The translations under genes were made by a program, and so were the position numbers. Positions 38,722-48,002 of a DNA stretch of 64,000 nt are shown here, piece after piece. Under the pieces are notes generated by a model. The model did no database searches and was not told where the DNA came from. It saw only the letters and a program-made list of their open reading frames with translations. This DNA is from an uncultured Flavobacteriaceae bacterium. Its GTDB lineage: Bacteria; Bacteroidota; Bacteroidia; Flavobacteriales; Flavobacteriaceae. Where the stretch lies: NCBI GenBank assembly GCA_905480425.1, contig CAJQQG010000014.1:1-64000 (forward strand), read 5' to 3'. Each line of letters starts with the position of its first letter. Position 1 is the stretch's first letter.

Positions 38722-40311
38722 ATGAAGAAGAGCTTATTTATTCCCTTAGTTAGTTTTATGATCATTTCTATCATGGGAATTGTTGTGTTACAAGGGTATT
38801 GGACCTTTTCAGCATGGAATGACAAAGAAAAAGAGTTTTCACTTGCTGTTCAGCAGTCTCTTCAAATTATTGCAGAAGAAATACAAGAACGTGAATTATC
38901 AGACTATATTACTGCTTATGAAAGCTTAATAGATTCATTAAAGACGCCTGATGATGCTAGTTTTGCAAATATATTTTTGTTTTTAGATGAAGATAAAACA
39001 AATAACCTCATTTCTTATTATGCATACGGAATATTAGAGGAGGACTACAACATAACTCCATATTTAGACCTAAAGCTCGGAGATACAATAAAGACCATCA
39101 CCGATGTAAAACAAGTTAAAAACACAACAATCATTAATAAAAATGATGTTTTTGACCGTGAAAACAATATCGCAAACTCTATAGAAAAAATCAAGACTAT
39201 TGATCGCATGAATATTGCAAATCAACGTATTAGAAATGCCTTTAAAGATTATACTTCTAATACCCCAATTCATAAACGATTGAATGTTGATGAACTTGAC
39301 TTTGTTTTAAAACGGGAGTTTGATGCAAAAAAGATTGTAACCCCATACGAATTTGGTATTTATAATGATGGACTTTCTACGAAAATAAGATCAAATAACT
39401 ATGCTGAAGAACAAGAAGGCTTTCGCTATTCAACTCCAATTTTTAACGATAAAAATGGTTTAGTCAATTATGAGTTAGTGGTTTCTTTTCCACAAAAAGA
39501 TAGATATGTTTTCTCCTCCATTATAGGTTTAGGAGGGTTGACCTTTTTTTTAACTCTTTTTATTGTTTTTGTATCTAGCAGTGCGCTTTATCAAATCATT
39601 CATCAAAAGAAAATTTCAGAGATAAAAACAGATTTCATTAACAATATGTCTCATGAGTTTAAAACACCAATTGCCACGATCAATTTAGCTTTAGACGCCA
39701 TTTCAAACCCTAAATCAATTGTAGCTCCAGAAAAAGTAGCGAAATATGTTAAAATGATTAGAGAAGAAAATGGCAGGATGCTTTCTCAGGTGGAGAATGT
39801 ATTACGCATTTCTCAGTTAGAACGAAGTAACGAAACAATTCAAAGATTGCCCCTTGATCTTCATGAAATTATTCAGGATGCCGTTCATCATACTGATTTG
39901 ATTTTTAAAAATAAATCAGGAAAATTACAAACTCAATTTAAAGCATCAAATAGTATAGTGTTTGGAAATAAAAGTCACATGACAAATGTTGTGGTTAATT
40001 TATTGGATAATGCTATAAAATATTGTGAAATAATTCCAAGTGTTAAAATTGAAACTTTAAATGAGGACAATAATTTCATTTTGAAGGTAATAGATAATGG
40101 TATAGGTATGACTCCCTCAGTTCAAAAGAAAATTTTTGATAAATTTTATCGTGCTACTTCAGGAAACATTCACACTACAAAAGGTCATGGACTTGGACTC
40201 GCGTATGTTAAACGAATAGTTGATCTTCACAAAGGCCAAATCAATCTAGAAAGTAAAGAAAAAGTTGGGACTAAATTTATCCTAACCTTGCCCATCTATA
40301 AATTAATATAA
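38722..40311 (+). CDS. membrane sensor histidine kinase
   Basis: This 529-aa kinase is anchored by two helices (about 6-26 and 262-285), which flank a large periplasmic sensor region without a recognisable domain. It has no HAMP domain. The dimerisation helix holds the phospho-acceptor His311 (NMSHEFKTPIATI). The ATPase domain contains NLLDNAIKY (N box), VIDNGIGMTP (G1), FDKFYRA (F) and GHGLGLAYVKRI (G2). It pairs with the regulator gene 22 bases downstream. The layout resembles the RprX kinase of Bacteroidota; the signal is unknown. Confidence 0.92.
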   Translation: MKKSLFIPLVSFMIISIMGIVVLQGYWTFSAWNDKEKEFSLAVQQSLQIIAEEIQERELSDYITAYESLIDSLKTPDDASFANIFLFLDEDKTNNLISYYAYGILEEDYNITPYLDLKLGDTIKTITDVKQVKNTTIINKNDVFDRENNIANSIEKIKTIDRMNIANQRIRNAFKDYTSNTPIHKRLNVDELDFVLKREFDAKKIVTPYEFGIYNDGLSTKIRSNNYAEEQEGFRYSTPIFNDKNGLVNYELVVSFPQKDRYVFSSIIGLGGLTFFLTLFIVFVSSSALYQIIHQKKISEIKTDFINNMSHEFKTPIATINLALDAISNPKSIVAPEKVAKYVKMIREENGRMLSQVENVLRISQLERSNETIQRLPLDLHEIIQDAVHHTDLIFKNKSGKLQTQFKASNSIVFGNKSHMTNVVVNLLDNAIKYCEIIPSVKIETLNEDNNFILKVIDNGIGMTPSVQKKIFDKFYRATSGNIHTTKGHGLGLAYVKRIVDLHKGQINLESKEKVGTKFILTLPIYKLI

Positions 40312-40333
40312 ACCTCCCTTAAAATAAAAGAAA

Positions 40334-41035
40334 ATGAAAGGTTCAAATAAAAAAATATTAATCGTTGAAGATGATACAAATTTTGGAAGTATTTTAAAGG
40401 AATACCTGACTATAAATGACTATAAAATTACCCTTGCCAAAAATGGTATTGTAGGATTTGAAAAGTTTAAAAAAGATGATTTTGATCTTTGTATACTGGA
40501 TGTTATGATGCCATACAAAGATGGTTTTACATTAGCAAAAGAAATACGTGAGATAAATGATAGCGTACCTATTTTCTTTTTAACTGCAAAAAATTTAAAA
40601 GAAGATGTATTAAAAGGCTTTAAAATTGGAGGTGATGATTATCTAACCAAGCCCTTTGATTCAGAAGTACTATTAGCTAAAATAAAAGCTGTTTTAAACC
40701 GTCAATCTGTCCCTGATTTTCCTACAAGTGATAAATTTGAATTTACTTTCAGTGAGTTTTCTTTTAATTCAAAACTTCGCTCCTTAATTCACAATGGTGG
40801 CCCAACAATTAAGTTATCTCCCAAAGAAAACCAATTATTACGTTTACTAGTTATTAACATCAACGATTTACTTCCAAGAGAGGTAGCTTTAAATAAGATT
40901 TGGAGAGATGATAACTATTTTACTTCCAGAAGTATGGATGTTTATATTGCTAAGTTAAGAAAATATTTAGTTGTCGATCAGAAAGTTCAGATTTTAAACA
41001 TACATGGTGAAGGCTTTCGATTAGTTGTCATCTAA
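40334..41035 (+). CDS. OmpR-family response regulator
   Basis: This 233-aa two-domain regulator has a receiver domain (about 6-120) with Asp13/Asp14, the phosphorylation site Asp56 (CILDVMMPYKDGF) and Lys106 (YLTKPFD). A winged-helix DNA-binding domain (about 130-232) follows with LSPKENQLLRLLV and SMDVYIAKLRKYL. It forms a pair with the preceding kinase (RprY-like). Its end overlaps the convergent xerD by eight bases. Confidence 0.93.
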   Translation: MKGSNKKILIVEDDTNFGSILKEYLTINDYKITLAKNGIVGFEKFKKDDFDLCILDVMMPYKDGFTLAKEIREINDSVPIFFLTAKNLKEDVLKGFKIGGDDYLTKPFDSEVLLAKIKAVLNRQSVPDFPTSDKFEFTFSEFSFNSKLRSLIHNGGPTIKLSPKENQLLRLLVININDLLPREVALNKIWRDDNYFTSRSMDVYIAKLRKYLVVDQKVQILNIHGEGFRLVVI

Positions 41036-41933
41036 AACCATCTCTAGGATGAAAACGTTCAATTACACTTCGTAAATGTTTTGTGTCTAGATGAGTATAC
41101 ACTTCTGTAGTAGTAATATTTTCATGACCCATTAATATCTGGATTGTTCTTAGATCTGCACCATTCTCTAGCAGATGAGTTGCAAAAGAATGACGAAAGG
41201 TGTGTGGGCCAATTTTTTTTTCAATATTTGCTTTTATAGCTAATTGCTTGATGATTGTGAAAATCATTTGTCTAGTTAAGATTTTGCCATTTCTGTTCAA
41301 AAAAACAATATCCTGATAAACTGAATTAATTTTTTGTTGTAATCTAATTTCATTAATATAGAATATAATAAATTTTTTAGTCAACTTTCCCATAGGGACT
41401 AATCTTTGTTTGTTTCCCTTACCAGTAACCCGAATTAAATTTTCTTCAAAAAATAAATTTGATAAACTCAAATTTACAAGTTCAGAAACACGAATTCCAC
41501 TCCCGTAGAGCATTTCGAGCATTGCTCTATTTCTATATCCTTGAGGGTGCGCTAAATCTATTTGTTCTAACAATAAATCAATTTCATTGAGACCTAAAAC
41601 ATCAGGTAATTTTCTACCTAATTTTGGTGCTTCAATTAGATCAGTTGGGTTAGAGGCTCTATATGACTCAAATATCATGTAATCAAAAAAACTACGCAAA
41701 CCGGAAAGTCTTCTAGCTTGGGTATTCGGACTTGATGATTTTGCTGTTTCATAAATGAAGGTTTGTACAGATGACAAATCACAATCTATGGGATTTTTAG
41801 TTATATTCTCATCAATTAAAAAGTGTTCAAAACCAAGAACATCTATTGTGTAGCTTTCAATCGAGCTTTCAGAAAGACCTCTTTCGATTTTAAGGTACAT
41901 CCGATAATCTGCAATGGCTTTCTTCCAATTCAC
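41028..41933 (-). CDS. xerD: tyrosine recombinase XerD
   Basis: This 301-aa site-specific recombinase resolves chromosome dimers at dif. It has an N-terminal SAM-like core-binding domain (about 1-95) and a catalytic domain with Arg in GSGIRVSELVNLSL, Lys in TGKGNKQRLVP, HTFRHSFATHLL, the second His in MGHENITTTEVYTH and the nucleophilic Tyr at its end. The start is GTG at 41933. Its place beside aroQ is common in flavobacteria. XerC and XerD are hard to separate; the single-gene context and length favour XerD. Confidence 0.9.
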   Translation of the reverse strand: MNWKKAIADYRMYLKIERGLSESSIESYTIDVLGFEHFLIDENITKNPIDCDLSSVQTFIYETAKSSSPNTQARRLSGLRSFFDYMIFESYRASNPTDLIEAPKLGRKLPDVLGLNEIDLLLEQIDLAHPQGYRNRAMLEMLYGSGIRVSELVNLSLSNLFFEENLIRVTGKGNKQRLVPMGKLTKKFIIFYINEIRLQQKINSVYQDIVFLNRNGKILTRQMIFTIIKQLAIKANIEKKIGPHTFRHSFATHLLENGADLRTIQILMGHENITTTEVYTHLDTKHLRSVIERFHPRDGFR

Positions 41934-41991
41934 TCTAACTGTTTTATGGGGTTCCGTCTAATTTATATACTTTTACTAAAATATATTAAAA

Positions 41992-42408
41992 ATGAAGATT
42001 AGTATCATTAACGGTCCAAATTTAAATCTTTTAGGAAAACGAGAGCCTTCAATATATGGAGATCAGTCATTTATAACATATTTCGATACACTTAAGGTCC
42101 AATTTCCGGAAATTATATTTGATTATTTTCAATCAAACATTGAGGGCGAATTGATTAATAAACTTCATGAAATCGGTTTTTCTGCTGATGTAATTTTATT
42201 AAATGCAGGAGCATACACACATACTTCTGTTGCTATTGGTGATGCGATTAAAGCTATAGACTCTTCTGTTATTGAAATTCACATATCGAACACTTTCGCT
42301 AGAGAAGATTTTAGACACACCTCTTATATTACTCCTGTAGCAAAAGGATTAATTATAGGGTTTGGACTAGATTCTTATCGTCTAGCAGTAGAGAGTGTAA
42401 AAAAATAA
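41992..42408 (+). CDS. aroQ: type II 3-dehydroquinate dehydratase
   Basis: This 138-aa dodecameric enzyme performs the third step of the shikimate pathway. NGPNLNLLGKREPSIYG carries the catalytic tyrosine and flexible-loop arginine; NAGAYTHTSVAIGDAIKA and the HIS motif EIHISNTFAREDFR complete the active site. It is divergent from xerD, with a 58-base gap for its promoter. Confidence 0.95.
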   Translation: MKISIINGPNLNLLGKREPSIYGDQSFITYFDTLKVQFPEIIFDYFQSNIEGELINKLHEIGFSADVILLNAGAYTHTSVAIGDAIKAIDSSVIEIHISNTFAREDFRHTSYITPVAKGLIIGFGLDSYRLAVESVKK

Positions 42409-42438
42409 TTTTTTACTAAATAATTTCATTTTTAAAAA

Positions 42439-43902
42439 TTATTTTTTGTTAAGACGGTAATCTAAGGGTGGATTACGATCGCCAAGTAAAGCTTTGTATA
42501 CGAAATTAGTTCCCCTTCTTTTAACTAATTCTTTATCTGCTTTTTCAATAATATCTGGATTCTTAAATAAATCAATAGCAGTAAGGGTTAATGTTTTTAT
42601 TGCTACCATCATCCCTTTTTCACCAATACTAGTTCCTCCCGCAGCAACTGCCTGCCAACTATGGGCTCCAGTTCCTGGCACCCATGTAGCGGCTCCCATT
42701 TCTGTAGTAGGGCGTATCCAACTAATATCACCCACATCTGTTGAACCGCCATGGCCTTTTTCTATAATTTTATAAGGTTCGATTTCTAGAGCAGATTCCG
42801 GAGTTAAGTTTTTAAAGTCATAAGTTTTCATAATAGTAGTTGCAAACTTATGTTCTTTTTCAGTGTAACTAATTCCTCCTACAATTTCAAGATTTGAGTG
42901 CATTAATTGTCCAAGTGTTTTATTTGGAAGTTTATTAAAATAGCCCGTGATGATTTCATAGTTTACTTCAGTTTCCGTCCCCATCGCTGCAGCTTTAGCA
43001 CTATTAATAACTCTATCAAGCATATTACTGCATTCTATCATATCAGGATGTCTAACGATATATGCTACCTCAGCTGCTGCTGGAACGATGTTAGGGGCTT
43101 TAGATCCATCTAAAATGGCATAATGGATTCTAGAATCAGGAGTTACATGTTCTCGCATCATATTAATCATGTAGTTTAAAGTTTCGACTCCATCTAAAGC
43201 GCTTCTTCCTTCCCAGGGAGCTCCAGCTGCATGAGCAGCAATCCCTTTAAATTTAAAACGGATTGCCACTGCTGCTAATGAGGAATCTGAATTTGCTGAG
43301 TTACTATCACTGGGATGCCAAGATAAAACGGCTGATGCATCATCAAAAAGGCCAGCACGGACCATGTATACTTTTCCGCCACCACCTTCTTCGGCAGGTG
43401 TTCCATAAAGGCGAATTTTTCCTGGTGTCCCGGTATCTCTAAGCCAATTTTTAATATGAACAACTGCCGCTAAAGATCCTGCGCCAAATAAATGATGACC
43501 ACAGGCATGACCTGCTGTTTTCCCTTTTAACATTTTTTTTTCTGGAACTGCTGCTTGTGACATTCCTGGGAGAGCATCATATTCTGAAAGTAAAGCGATA
43601 ATTGGACCTCCTTTTCCATATTCTGCTATAAATGCAGTTGGCATTCCAGCGACTCCAGTAGTAATAGAAAAGCCTTCTCTTTTTAATACTTTTCTAAGTA
43701 ATGCACTACTTTTTTCTTCTAAAAATCCCAATTCAGCCAACTCCCAAATATTATGCGCTATATCTTTGAAAGTATCAGAACTTTTTTCTATTTCTAAAAG
43801 AATTTTTTCTTTACTTATTATTAGTTCTTGTGCTGAAGAATAAAACGAAATAAAGAGGAAGATTTTAAAAGTATAATTGTAAAGTTGTTTTGTTATAATC
43901 AT
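42439..43902 (-). CDS. secreted M20 family amidohydrolase (AbgB-like)
   Basis: This 487-aa metallohydrolase has an N-terminal signal peptide (about 1-24, ending SSAQ), so it acts outside the cytoplasm. Metal-binding residues are visible in ALLSEYDALPG, KTAGHACGHHLFGAGS and GTPAEEGGGGK, with the C-terminal HGGSTDVGDISW. The dimerisation domain lies at about 215-330. Overall pattern resembles the p-aminobenzoyl-glutamate hydrolase subunit B group, which hydrolyses N-acyl or peptidyl bonds; actual substrate unknown. It converges with aroQ and ends 30 bases from it. Confidence 0.85.
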   Translation of the reverse strand: MIITKQLYNYTFKIFLFISFYSSAQELIISKEKILLEIEKSSDTFKDIAHNIWELAELGFLEEKSSALLRKVLKREGFSITTGVAGMPTAFIAEYGKGGPIIALLSEYDALPGMSQAAVPEKKMLKGKTAGHACGHHLFGAGSLAAVVHIKNWLRDTGTPGKIRLYGTPAEEGGGGKVYMVRAGLFDDASAVLSWHPSDSNSANSDSSLAAVAIRFKFKGIAAHAAGAPWEGRSALDGVETLNYMINMMREHVTPDSRIHYAILDGSKAPNIVPAAAEVAYIVRHPDMIECSNMLDRVINSAKAAAMGTETEVNYEIITGYFNKLPNKTLGQLMHSNLEIVGGISYTEKEHKFATTIMKTYDFKNLTPESALEIEPYKIIEKGHGGSTDVGDISWIRPTTEMGAATWVPGTGAHSWQAVAAGGTSIGEKGMMVAIKTLTLTAIDLFKNPDIIEKADKELVKRRGTNFVYKALLGDRNPPLDYRLNKK

Positions 43903-44107
43903 AGAAATTATTTTAAAAAAAAATATTTTAATTCACAAAAGGTTAATTAGTTTTAATTCATGAAAATACTTTATTTCTTTTAAAAAATAGGTTTGAATCT
44001 TTTTGATTTTTTAAATTAATAGGAAGGGGGAAGAAGATTTTATAATGTCCTATTTTTAATAATCTCTTAATTTTATGCACATGAATGTCAAATGGTATTT
44101 GAAATAA

Positions 44108-44129
44108 AAAACAGCCCTTAGGCTGCTTT
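44108..44129 (-). terminator. terminator after lpdA
   Basis: A short stem (cagcc / ggctg) with a CTTA loop, extended by A/T pairs, is followed on the minus strand by a T-run. It lies about 30 bases past the lpdA stop. Confidence 0.7.
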
Positions 44130-44155
44130 AATTATTTAAAAATTAAAATATACTA

Positions 44156-45544
44156 TTATAAATGAATTACTTCACCATAAGCATCTGCCACTGCCTCCAT
44201 AACAGCCTCACTCATTGTAGGGTGGGGATGAACAGTCTTTAGAACTTCGTGACCAGTTGTTTCTAACTTTCTGCCCAATACTGCTTCTGCAATCATATCG
44301 GTTACTCCTACACCTATCATATGACAGCCCAACCATTCTCCATACTTAGCGTCAAAAATTACTTTTACAAAGCCTTCAGATGTTCCGCCAGCCTGAGCTT
44401 TTCCAGATGCTGAAAACGGAAATTTTCCTACTTTAATATCATACCCTTTTTCTTTAGCTTGGGCTTCGGTAAGTCCAACAGATGCAATTTCTGGGAAGCA
44501 ATAGGTACACCCTGGAATATTTCCATAATCAAGTGCTTCAACTGCCATTCCACTAATTTTTTCCACACATAATATGCCCTCAGCAGAAGCTACATGGGCT
44601 AGTGCTTGTCCTGATGTTACATCACCAATAGCATAGTATCCAGGAAGATTGGTTTGGTAAAAGTCGTTTACTAAAACTTTATCACGATCTACTGCAATGC
44701 CTACATCTTCTAGACCTAGGTTTTCAATATTTGTTTTAATTCCAACTGCAGAAAGAACAATATCTGCTTTGAGTTTCTCTTCTCCTTTTAATGTTTTTAC
44801 TGATGCTGTCACTCCTTTTCCTTTAGAATCTACTCCTGTTACTTCCGCATTAGTGAGGATGATGATACCGCTCTTTTTGAAGGAACGCTCTAGTTGTTTA
44901 GAAACTTCTTCGTCTTCAATAGGAACAATACGGTCTTGAAATTCTATAATGGTTACTTCTGATCCCATGGCGTTATAGAAATAGGCAAATTCAATACCGA
45001 TTGCCCCAGACCCTACAATAATAATTTTTTTTGGCTGTTTAGGTAAAGTCATAGCTTCACGATAACCAATAACTTTTTTTCCGTCTTGAGGAAGAGAAGG
45101 TAGTTCACGAGAGCGAGCCCCAGTAGCTATAATTATGTTAGAAGCACTGTATTCTTGTGTTTTATCATTTTGAGTTACACTTACCTTTTTACCTGAAAGA
45201 ATTTTACCATGCCCTTTCAGGACATCAATTTCATTTTTTTTCATTAAAAACTGAACCCCTTTACTCATGCCAGCGGCTACATTACGACTTCGGTTTACAA
45301 CTGCATCAAAATCCTTATCATATTCCTTAACACTTAAGCCATAATCTCCCGCATGCTTCAGATATTCAAAAACTTGCGCGGATTTTAAGAGCGCTTTTGT
45401 GGGTATACATCCCCAATTTAAACAAACACCACCTAAACTTTCTTTTTCTACGATGGCAGTTTTAAATCCAAGTTGAGAGGCACGAATAGCTGTTACGTAA
45501 CCTCCAGGGCCACTTCCAACTACAATAATGTCATATGAACTCAT
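44156..45544 (-). CDS. lpdA: dihydrolipoyl dehydrogenase
   Basis: This 462-aa FAD-dependent E3 component of the pyruvate, 2-oxoglutarate or glycine-cleavage complexes reoxidises dihydrolipoamide with NAD. It has VVGSGPGGYVTAIRASQLG (FAD), the redox-active disulfide GGVCLNWGCIPTKALL, the NAD-binding IIVGSGAIGIEFAYF, and the C-terminal HPHPTMSEAVMEA with the catalytic histidine. The gene has its own Bacteroidota promoter and a terminator; the other complex subunits are elsewhere. Confidence 0.95.
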   Translation of the reverse strand: MSSYDIIVVGSGPGGYVTAIRASQLGFKTAIVEKESLGGVCLNWGCIPTKALLKSAQVFEYLKHAGDYGLSVKEYDKDFDAVVNRSRNVAAGMSKGVQFLMKKNEIDVLKGHGKILSGKKVSVTQNDKTQEYSASNIIIATGARSRELPSLPQDGKKVIGYREAMTLPKQPKKIIIVGSGAIGIEFAYFYNAMGSEVTIIEFQDRIVPIEDEEVSKQLERSFKKSGIIILTNAEVTGVDSKGKGVTASVKTLKGEEKLKADIVLSAVGIKTNIENLGLEDVGIAVDRDKVLVNDFYQTNLPGYYAIGDVTSGQALAHVASAEGILCVEKISGMAVEALDYGNIPGCTYCFPEIASVGLTEAQAKEKGYDIKVGKFPFSASGKAQAGGTSEGFVKVIFDAKYGEWLGCHMIGVGVTDMIAEAVLGRKLETTGHEVLKTVHPHPTMSEAVMEAVADAYGEVIHL

Positions 45545-45566
45545 GAAGTATAATTTAAATTTATTG

Positions 45567-45595
45567 CAAATTTACAAAACTGATAACAATTTCAA
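45567..45595 (-). promoter_or_regulatory. canonical Bacteroidota promoter of lpdA
   Basis: On the minus strand TTG (45593-45595), an 18-base spacer and TAAATTTG (45567-45574) match the TTG/TAnnTTTG consensus. It fills most of the 54-base gap between the msrB stop and the lpdA start. Confidence 0.65.
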
Positions 45596-45598
45596 GAC

Positions 45599-46006
45599 TT
45601 ATTTCTTCTCCTTTGAGAAATCAATACTGGCAGCATTTACGCAATACCTTTCTCCTGTTAATGTCGGGCCATCATTAAATAAATGTCCTTGATGTCCACC
45701 ACAATTAGCGCAAACTATTTCTGTACGTAACATCCCATGGCTATTATCTTTTATATATTCTATAGCGTTAGGAAGTGCCGCATCAAAAGAAGGCCAACCA
45801 CAGCTACTGTTAAATTTTGAACCAGAAGTATATAAAGTATTCCCACAGCCTTTGCAGGTATATATTCCAGTTTCATAGTGATCATTGAAAATACCAGTAA
45901 ATGGAACTTCAGTTCCCTTCTCTCTTAATATCTTAAATTCATCACTACTCAATTCTTTCTTCCATTCAGTGTCTGTTTTTGAAATTTTATAAACCTTATT
46001 TTTCAT
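45599..46006 (-). CDS. msrB: peptide-methionine (R)-S-oxide reductase, cytoplasmic copy
   Basis: This 135-aa enzyme repairs R-methionine sulfoxide. The zinc site is formed by two CxxC pairs (YTCKGCGNTLY and CANCGGHQGH). The catalytic cysteine is in GERYCVNAASIDF. It has no signal peptide, so it should act in the cytosol. It follows and overlaps by 11 bases a second msrB gene bearing a lipoprotein signal, forming a two-compartment pair. Confidence 0.93.
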   Translation of the reverse strand: MKNKVYKISKTDTEWKKELSSDEFKILREKGTEVPFTGIFNDHYETGIYTCKGCGNTLYTSGSKFNSSCGWPSFDAALPNAIEYIKDNSHGMLRTEIVCANCGGHQGHLFNDGPTLTGERYCVNAASIDFSKEKK

Positions 46007-46481
46007 CTTTAGGAATAAAAGTTAGGGCAGCAGAATTAATACAATGACGTTGTCCAGTTGTTTTTTTTGGACCGTCGTTAAACATGTGTCCTAAATGACT
46101 TCCACATCTGTTACATTTTAGTTCTGATCTTGGGTAGCCAATTTTATAGTCCACATCATATTCTAAGTTTTCTTCAATTCCTCGATCAAATGATGGCCAT
46201 CCAGATTTTGAATCATATTTAAATTGCGATTCGTACAGTGGTGCTTTACAGCCTCCGCAAAGATAAGTTCCTTCTCGTTTATTATCATTTAGTGGTCCTG
46301 TATAAGGTCGTTCTGTAGCTGCGTGTCTTAAAACGTCATATGCTAAAGCGGATAAGCTTGATTTCCATTCTGTATCTGTTTTAATGATTTCGTATATTTT
46401 TTTTTGAGCTTTCTTATCTTGAGAATTTCCTTGGCAAGAAACTAATAATGCAATGACTAGTAGTAAAAGGTATTTTTTCAT
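45996..46481 (-). CDS. msrB: peptide-methionine (R)-S-oxide reductase, lipoprotein copy
   Basis: This 161-aa second MsrB begins with a lipoprotein signal, MKKYLLLLVIALLVSC, with the lipidated cysteine at residue 16. It should repair oxidised methionine in envelope proteins. The zinc CxxC pairs (YLCGGCKAPLY and CNRCGSHLGH) and the catalytic cysteine in GQRHCINSAALTF are intact. ATG 46481 is chosen over an upstream TTG. Overlap with the downstream msrB suggests shared translation. The two copies differ substantially, so they are an old duplication. Confidence 0.9.
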   Translation of the reverse strand: MKKYLLLLVIALLVSCQGNSQDKKAQKKIYEIIKTDTEWKSSLSALAYDVLRHAATERPYTGPLNDNKREGTYLCGGCKAPLYESQFKYDSKSGWPSFDRGIEENLEYDVDYKIGYPRSELKCNRCGSHLGHMFNDGPKKTTGQRHCINSAALTFIPKDEK

Positions 46482-46638
46482 CTTTCTCAATTTTAATCAA
46501 AATTAGTGATCTTTTTTATAAAACATAATGATATAATAATTTAGTAGAATACAAATATGAGTTTAATTAGTGAACGGAGTCTTAATTATAAATCAATCAA
46601 GAATAAGTTTATCATATCTTTCAATTTTTATTAATTTC

Positions 46639-46675
46639 GATTATTAAAGATTATTAAAGATTATTAAAGATTATT
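46639..46675 (+). repeat. 10-bp tandem repeat at the MFS start codon
   Basis: GATTATTAAA is repeated three times exactly (46639-46648, 46649-46658, 46659-46668) with a partial fourth copy ending one base before the ATG at 46677. It occupies the likely ribosome-binding region of the following gene, so copy-number change could alter its expression. Confidence 0.85.
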
Positions 46676-46676
46676 T

Positions 46677-48002
46677 ATGTTTGCTTTAAAAACTCCTTTA
46701 AAAAAAGGGAGTAGAAAATTAATAAATGCTTGGGCTTTTTATGATTGGGCCAATTCGGTTTATCCATTGGTCGTTTCATCAGCAATTTTCCCTGTATACT
46801 ACGGATCTTTATTTTCTGACAATAATATGATTTCTTTTTTTCAATATGAAATAAAGAATACAGCCATGATCAGTTTTGTAACTGCGGTGGCCTTTTTAAT
46901 TGTTGCTGTTATTTCTCCTTTACTTTCTGGGATTGCAGACTATATTGGAAATAAGAAACGCTTCATGAAAATCTTCGTATACCTCGGATCCATCTCGTGT
47001 ATTGGACTTTATTTTTTTGAATTAGATTCTATTTATTTGGGATTTTTCATATACTTTTTGGGCTTAATAGGTTACTGGTCCAGTTTAGTTTTTTACAACT
47101 CCTATCTTCCTGACATTGCTTTTAAATACGAACAAGACCGTGTAAGTGCTCTTGGTTTTTCGGTCGGCTATGTGGGGAGTGTTCTTTTATTGTTGTCTAA
47201 TTTAGCTATGGTTATGAAGCCCGGTATTTTTGGGATTTCTGGAACTGAAAGTGAAGCTGCAATGATAGCGATGCGTTATTCATTTGTTTCTGCCGGGGTT
47301 TGGTGGCTTATTTTTAGTCAAATCTCATTTTATTATTTACCTAGGGGAAACAGAGAGGTAAAAGTCACCAAAGATATTTTTTGGAATGGTTACAGAGAGT
47401 TGAAGAGTGTTTGGAAATTACTCGAGCACAATACAAGTATTAAACGATTTTTACCTGCATTTTTCATTTATAGCATGGCTCTTCAGACTGTTCTTTTAGT
47501 GGCGGCTTATTTTGGGGAAGAAGAAATTGATTGGGGAAGTGCTGGAGCCAAAACTACAGGACTTATTGCTAGTATTCTTTTAATCCAACTTGTGGCTATT
47601 ATAGGTGCTATCCTTACGGCAAAAGCCTCTAAACATTTTGGAAACTTGAAGGTCTTAATTGTTATTAATCTTATTTGGGCAGGCCTATGTTTTTATGCAT
47701 ATCATATTCATACACCTATTGAGTTTTATACTGTTGCTGGAATGGTAGGAATGGTGATGGGTGGGCTTCAAGCTCTTTCACGTTCAACCTATTCTAAACT
47801 GATTCCAAAAACAGAAGACACCACATCTTTTTTTAGTTTTTATGGTGTAACAGAAAAAATAGGAATTATTGTTGGAATGTCCCTATTCGGTGTTATTGAT
47901 CAAATTACAGGTAGCATGCGAAATGCTATTTTAGTCTTCATGATCTTTTTTATAGCAGGAGCCCTCATGCTCTTTCGTGTTCCACAAAAAATTTTAAGTT
48001 AG
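46677..48002 (+). CDS. MFS transporter, UMF1 (Atg22-like) family
   Basis: This 441-aa inner-membrane protein has about twelve helices. The start INAWAFYDWANSVYPLVVSS is the hallmark of the UMF1/vacuole-effluxer-like MFS branch; PLLSGIADYIGNKKRFMK is its helix 2-3 loop, and GMVMGGLQALSRSTYSKLIP is another conserved segment. Substrates in bacteria are mostly unknown (amino acids are suspected from the yeast homologue). A 10-bp tandem repeat abuts the start codon. Confidence 0.85.
   Translation: MFALKTPLKKGSRKLINAWAFYDWANSVYPLVVSSAIFPVYYGSLFSDNNMISFFQYEIKNTAMISFVTAVAFLIVAVISPLLSGIADYIGNKKRFMKIFVYLGSISCIGLYFFELDSIYLGFFIYFLGLIGYWSSLVFYNSYLPDIAFKYEQDRVSALGFSVGYVGSVLLLLSNLAMVMKPGIFGISGTESEAAMIAMRYSFVSAGVWWLIFSQISFYYLPRGNREVKVTKDIFWNGYRELKSVWKLLEHNTSIKRFLPAFFIYSMALQTVLLVAAYFGEEEIDWGSAGAKTTGLIASILLIQLVAIIGAILTAKASKHFGNLKVLIVINLIWAGLCFYAYHIHTPIEFYTVAGMVGMVMGGLQALSRSTYSKLIPKTEDTTSFFSFYGVTEKIGIIVGMSLFGVIDQITGSMRNAILVFMIFFIAGALMLFRVPQKILS

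Noticed and set aside
46677..48002. Mobile element suspected because of the tandem repeat at its start
   Set aside because: The gene is an ordinary UMF1 transporter; there are no inverted repeats, target duplications or transposase motifs nearby.
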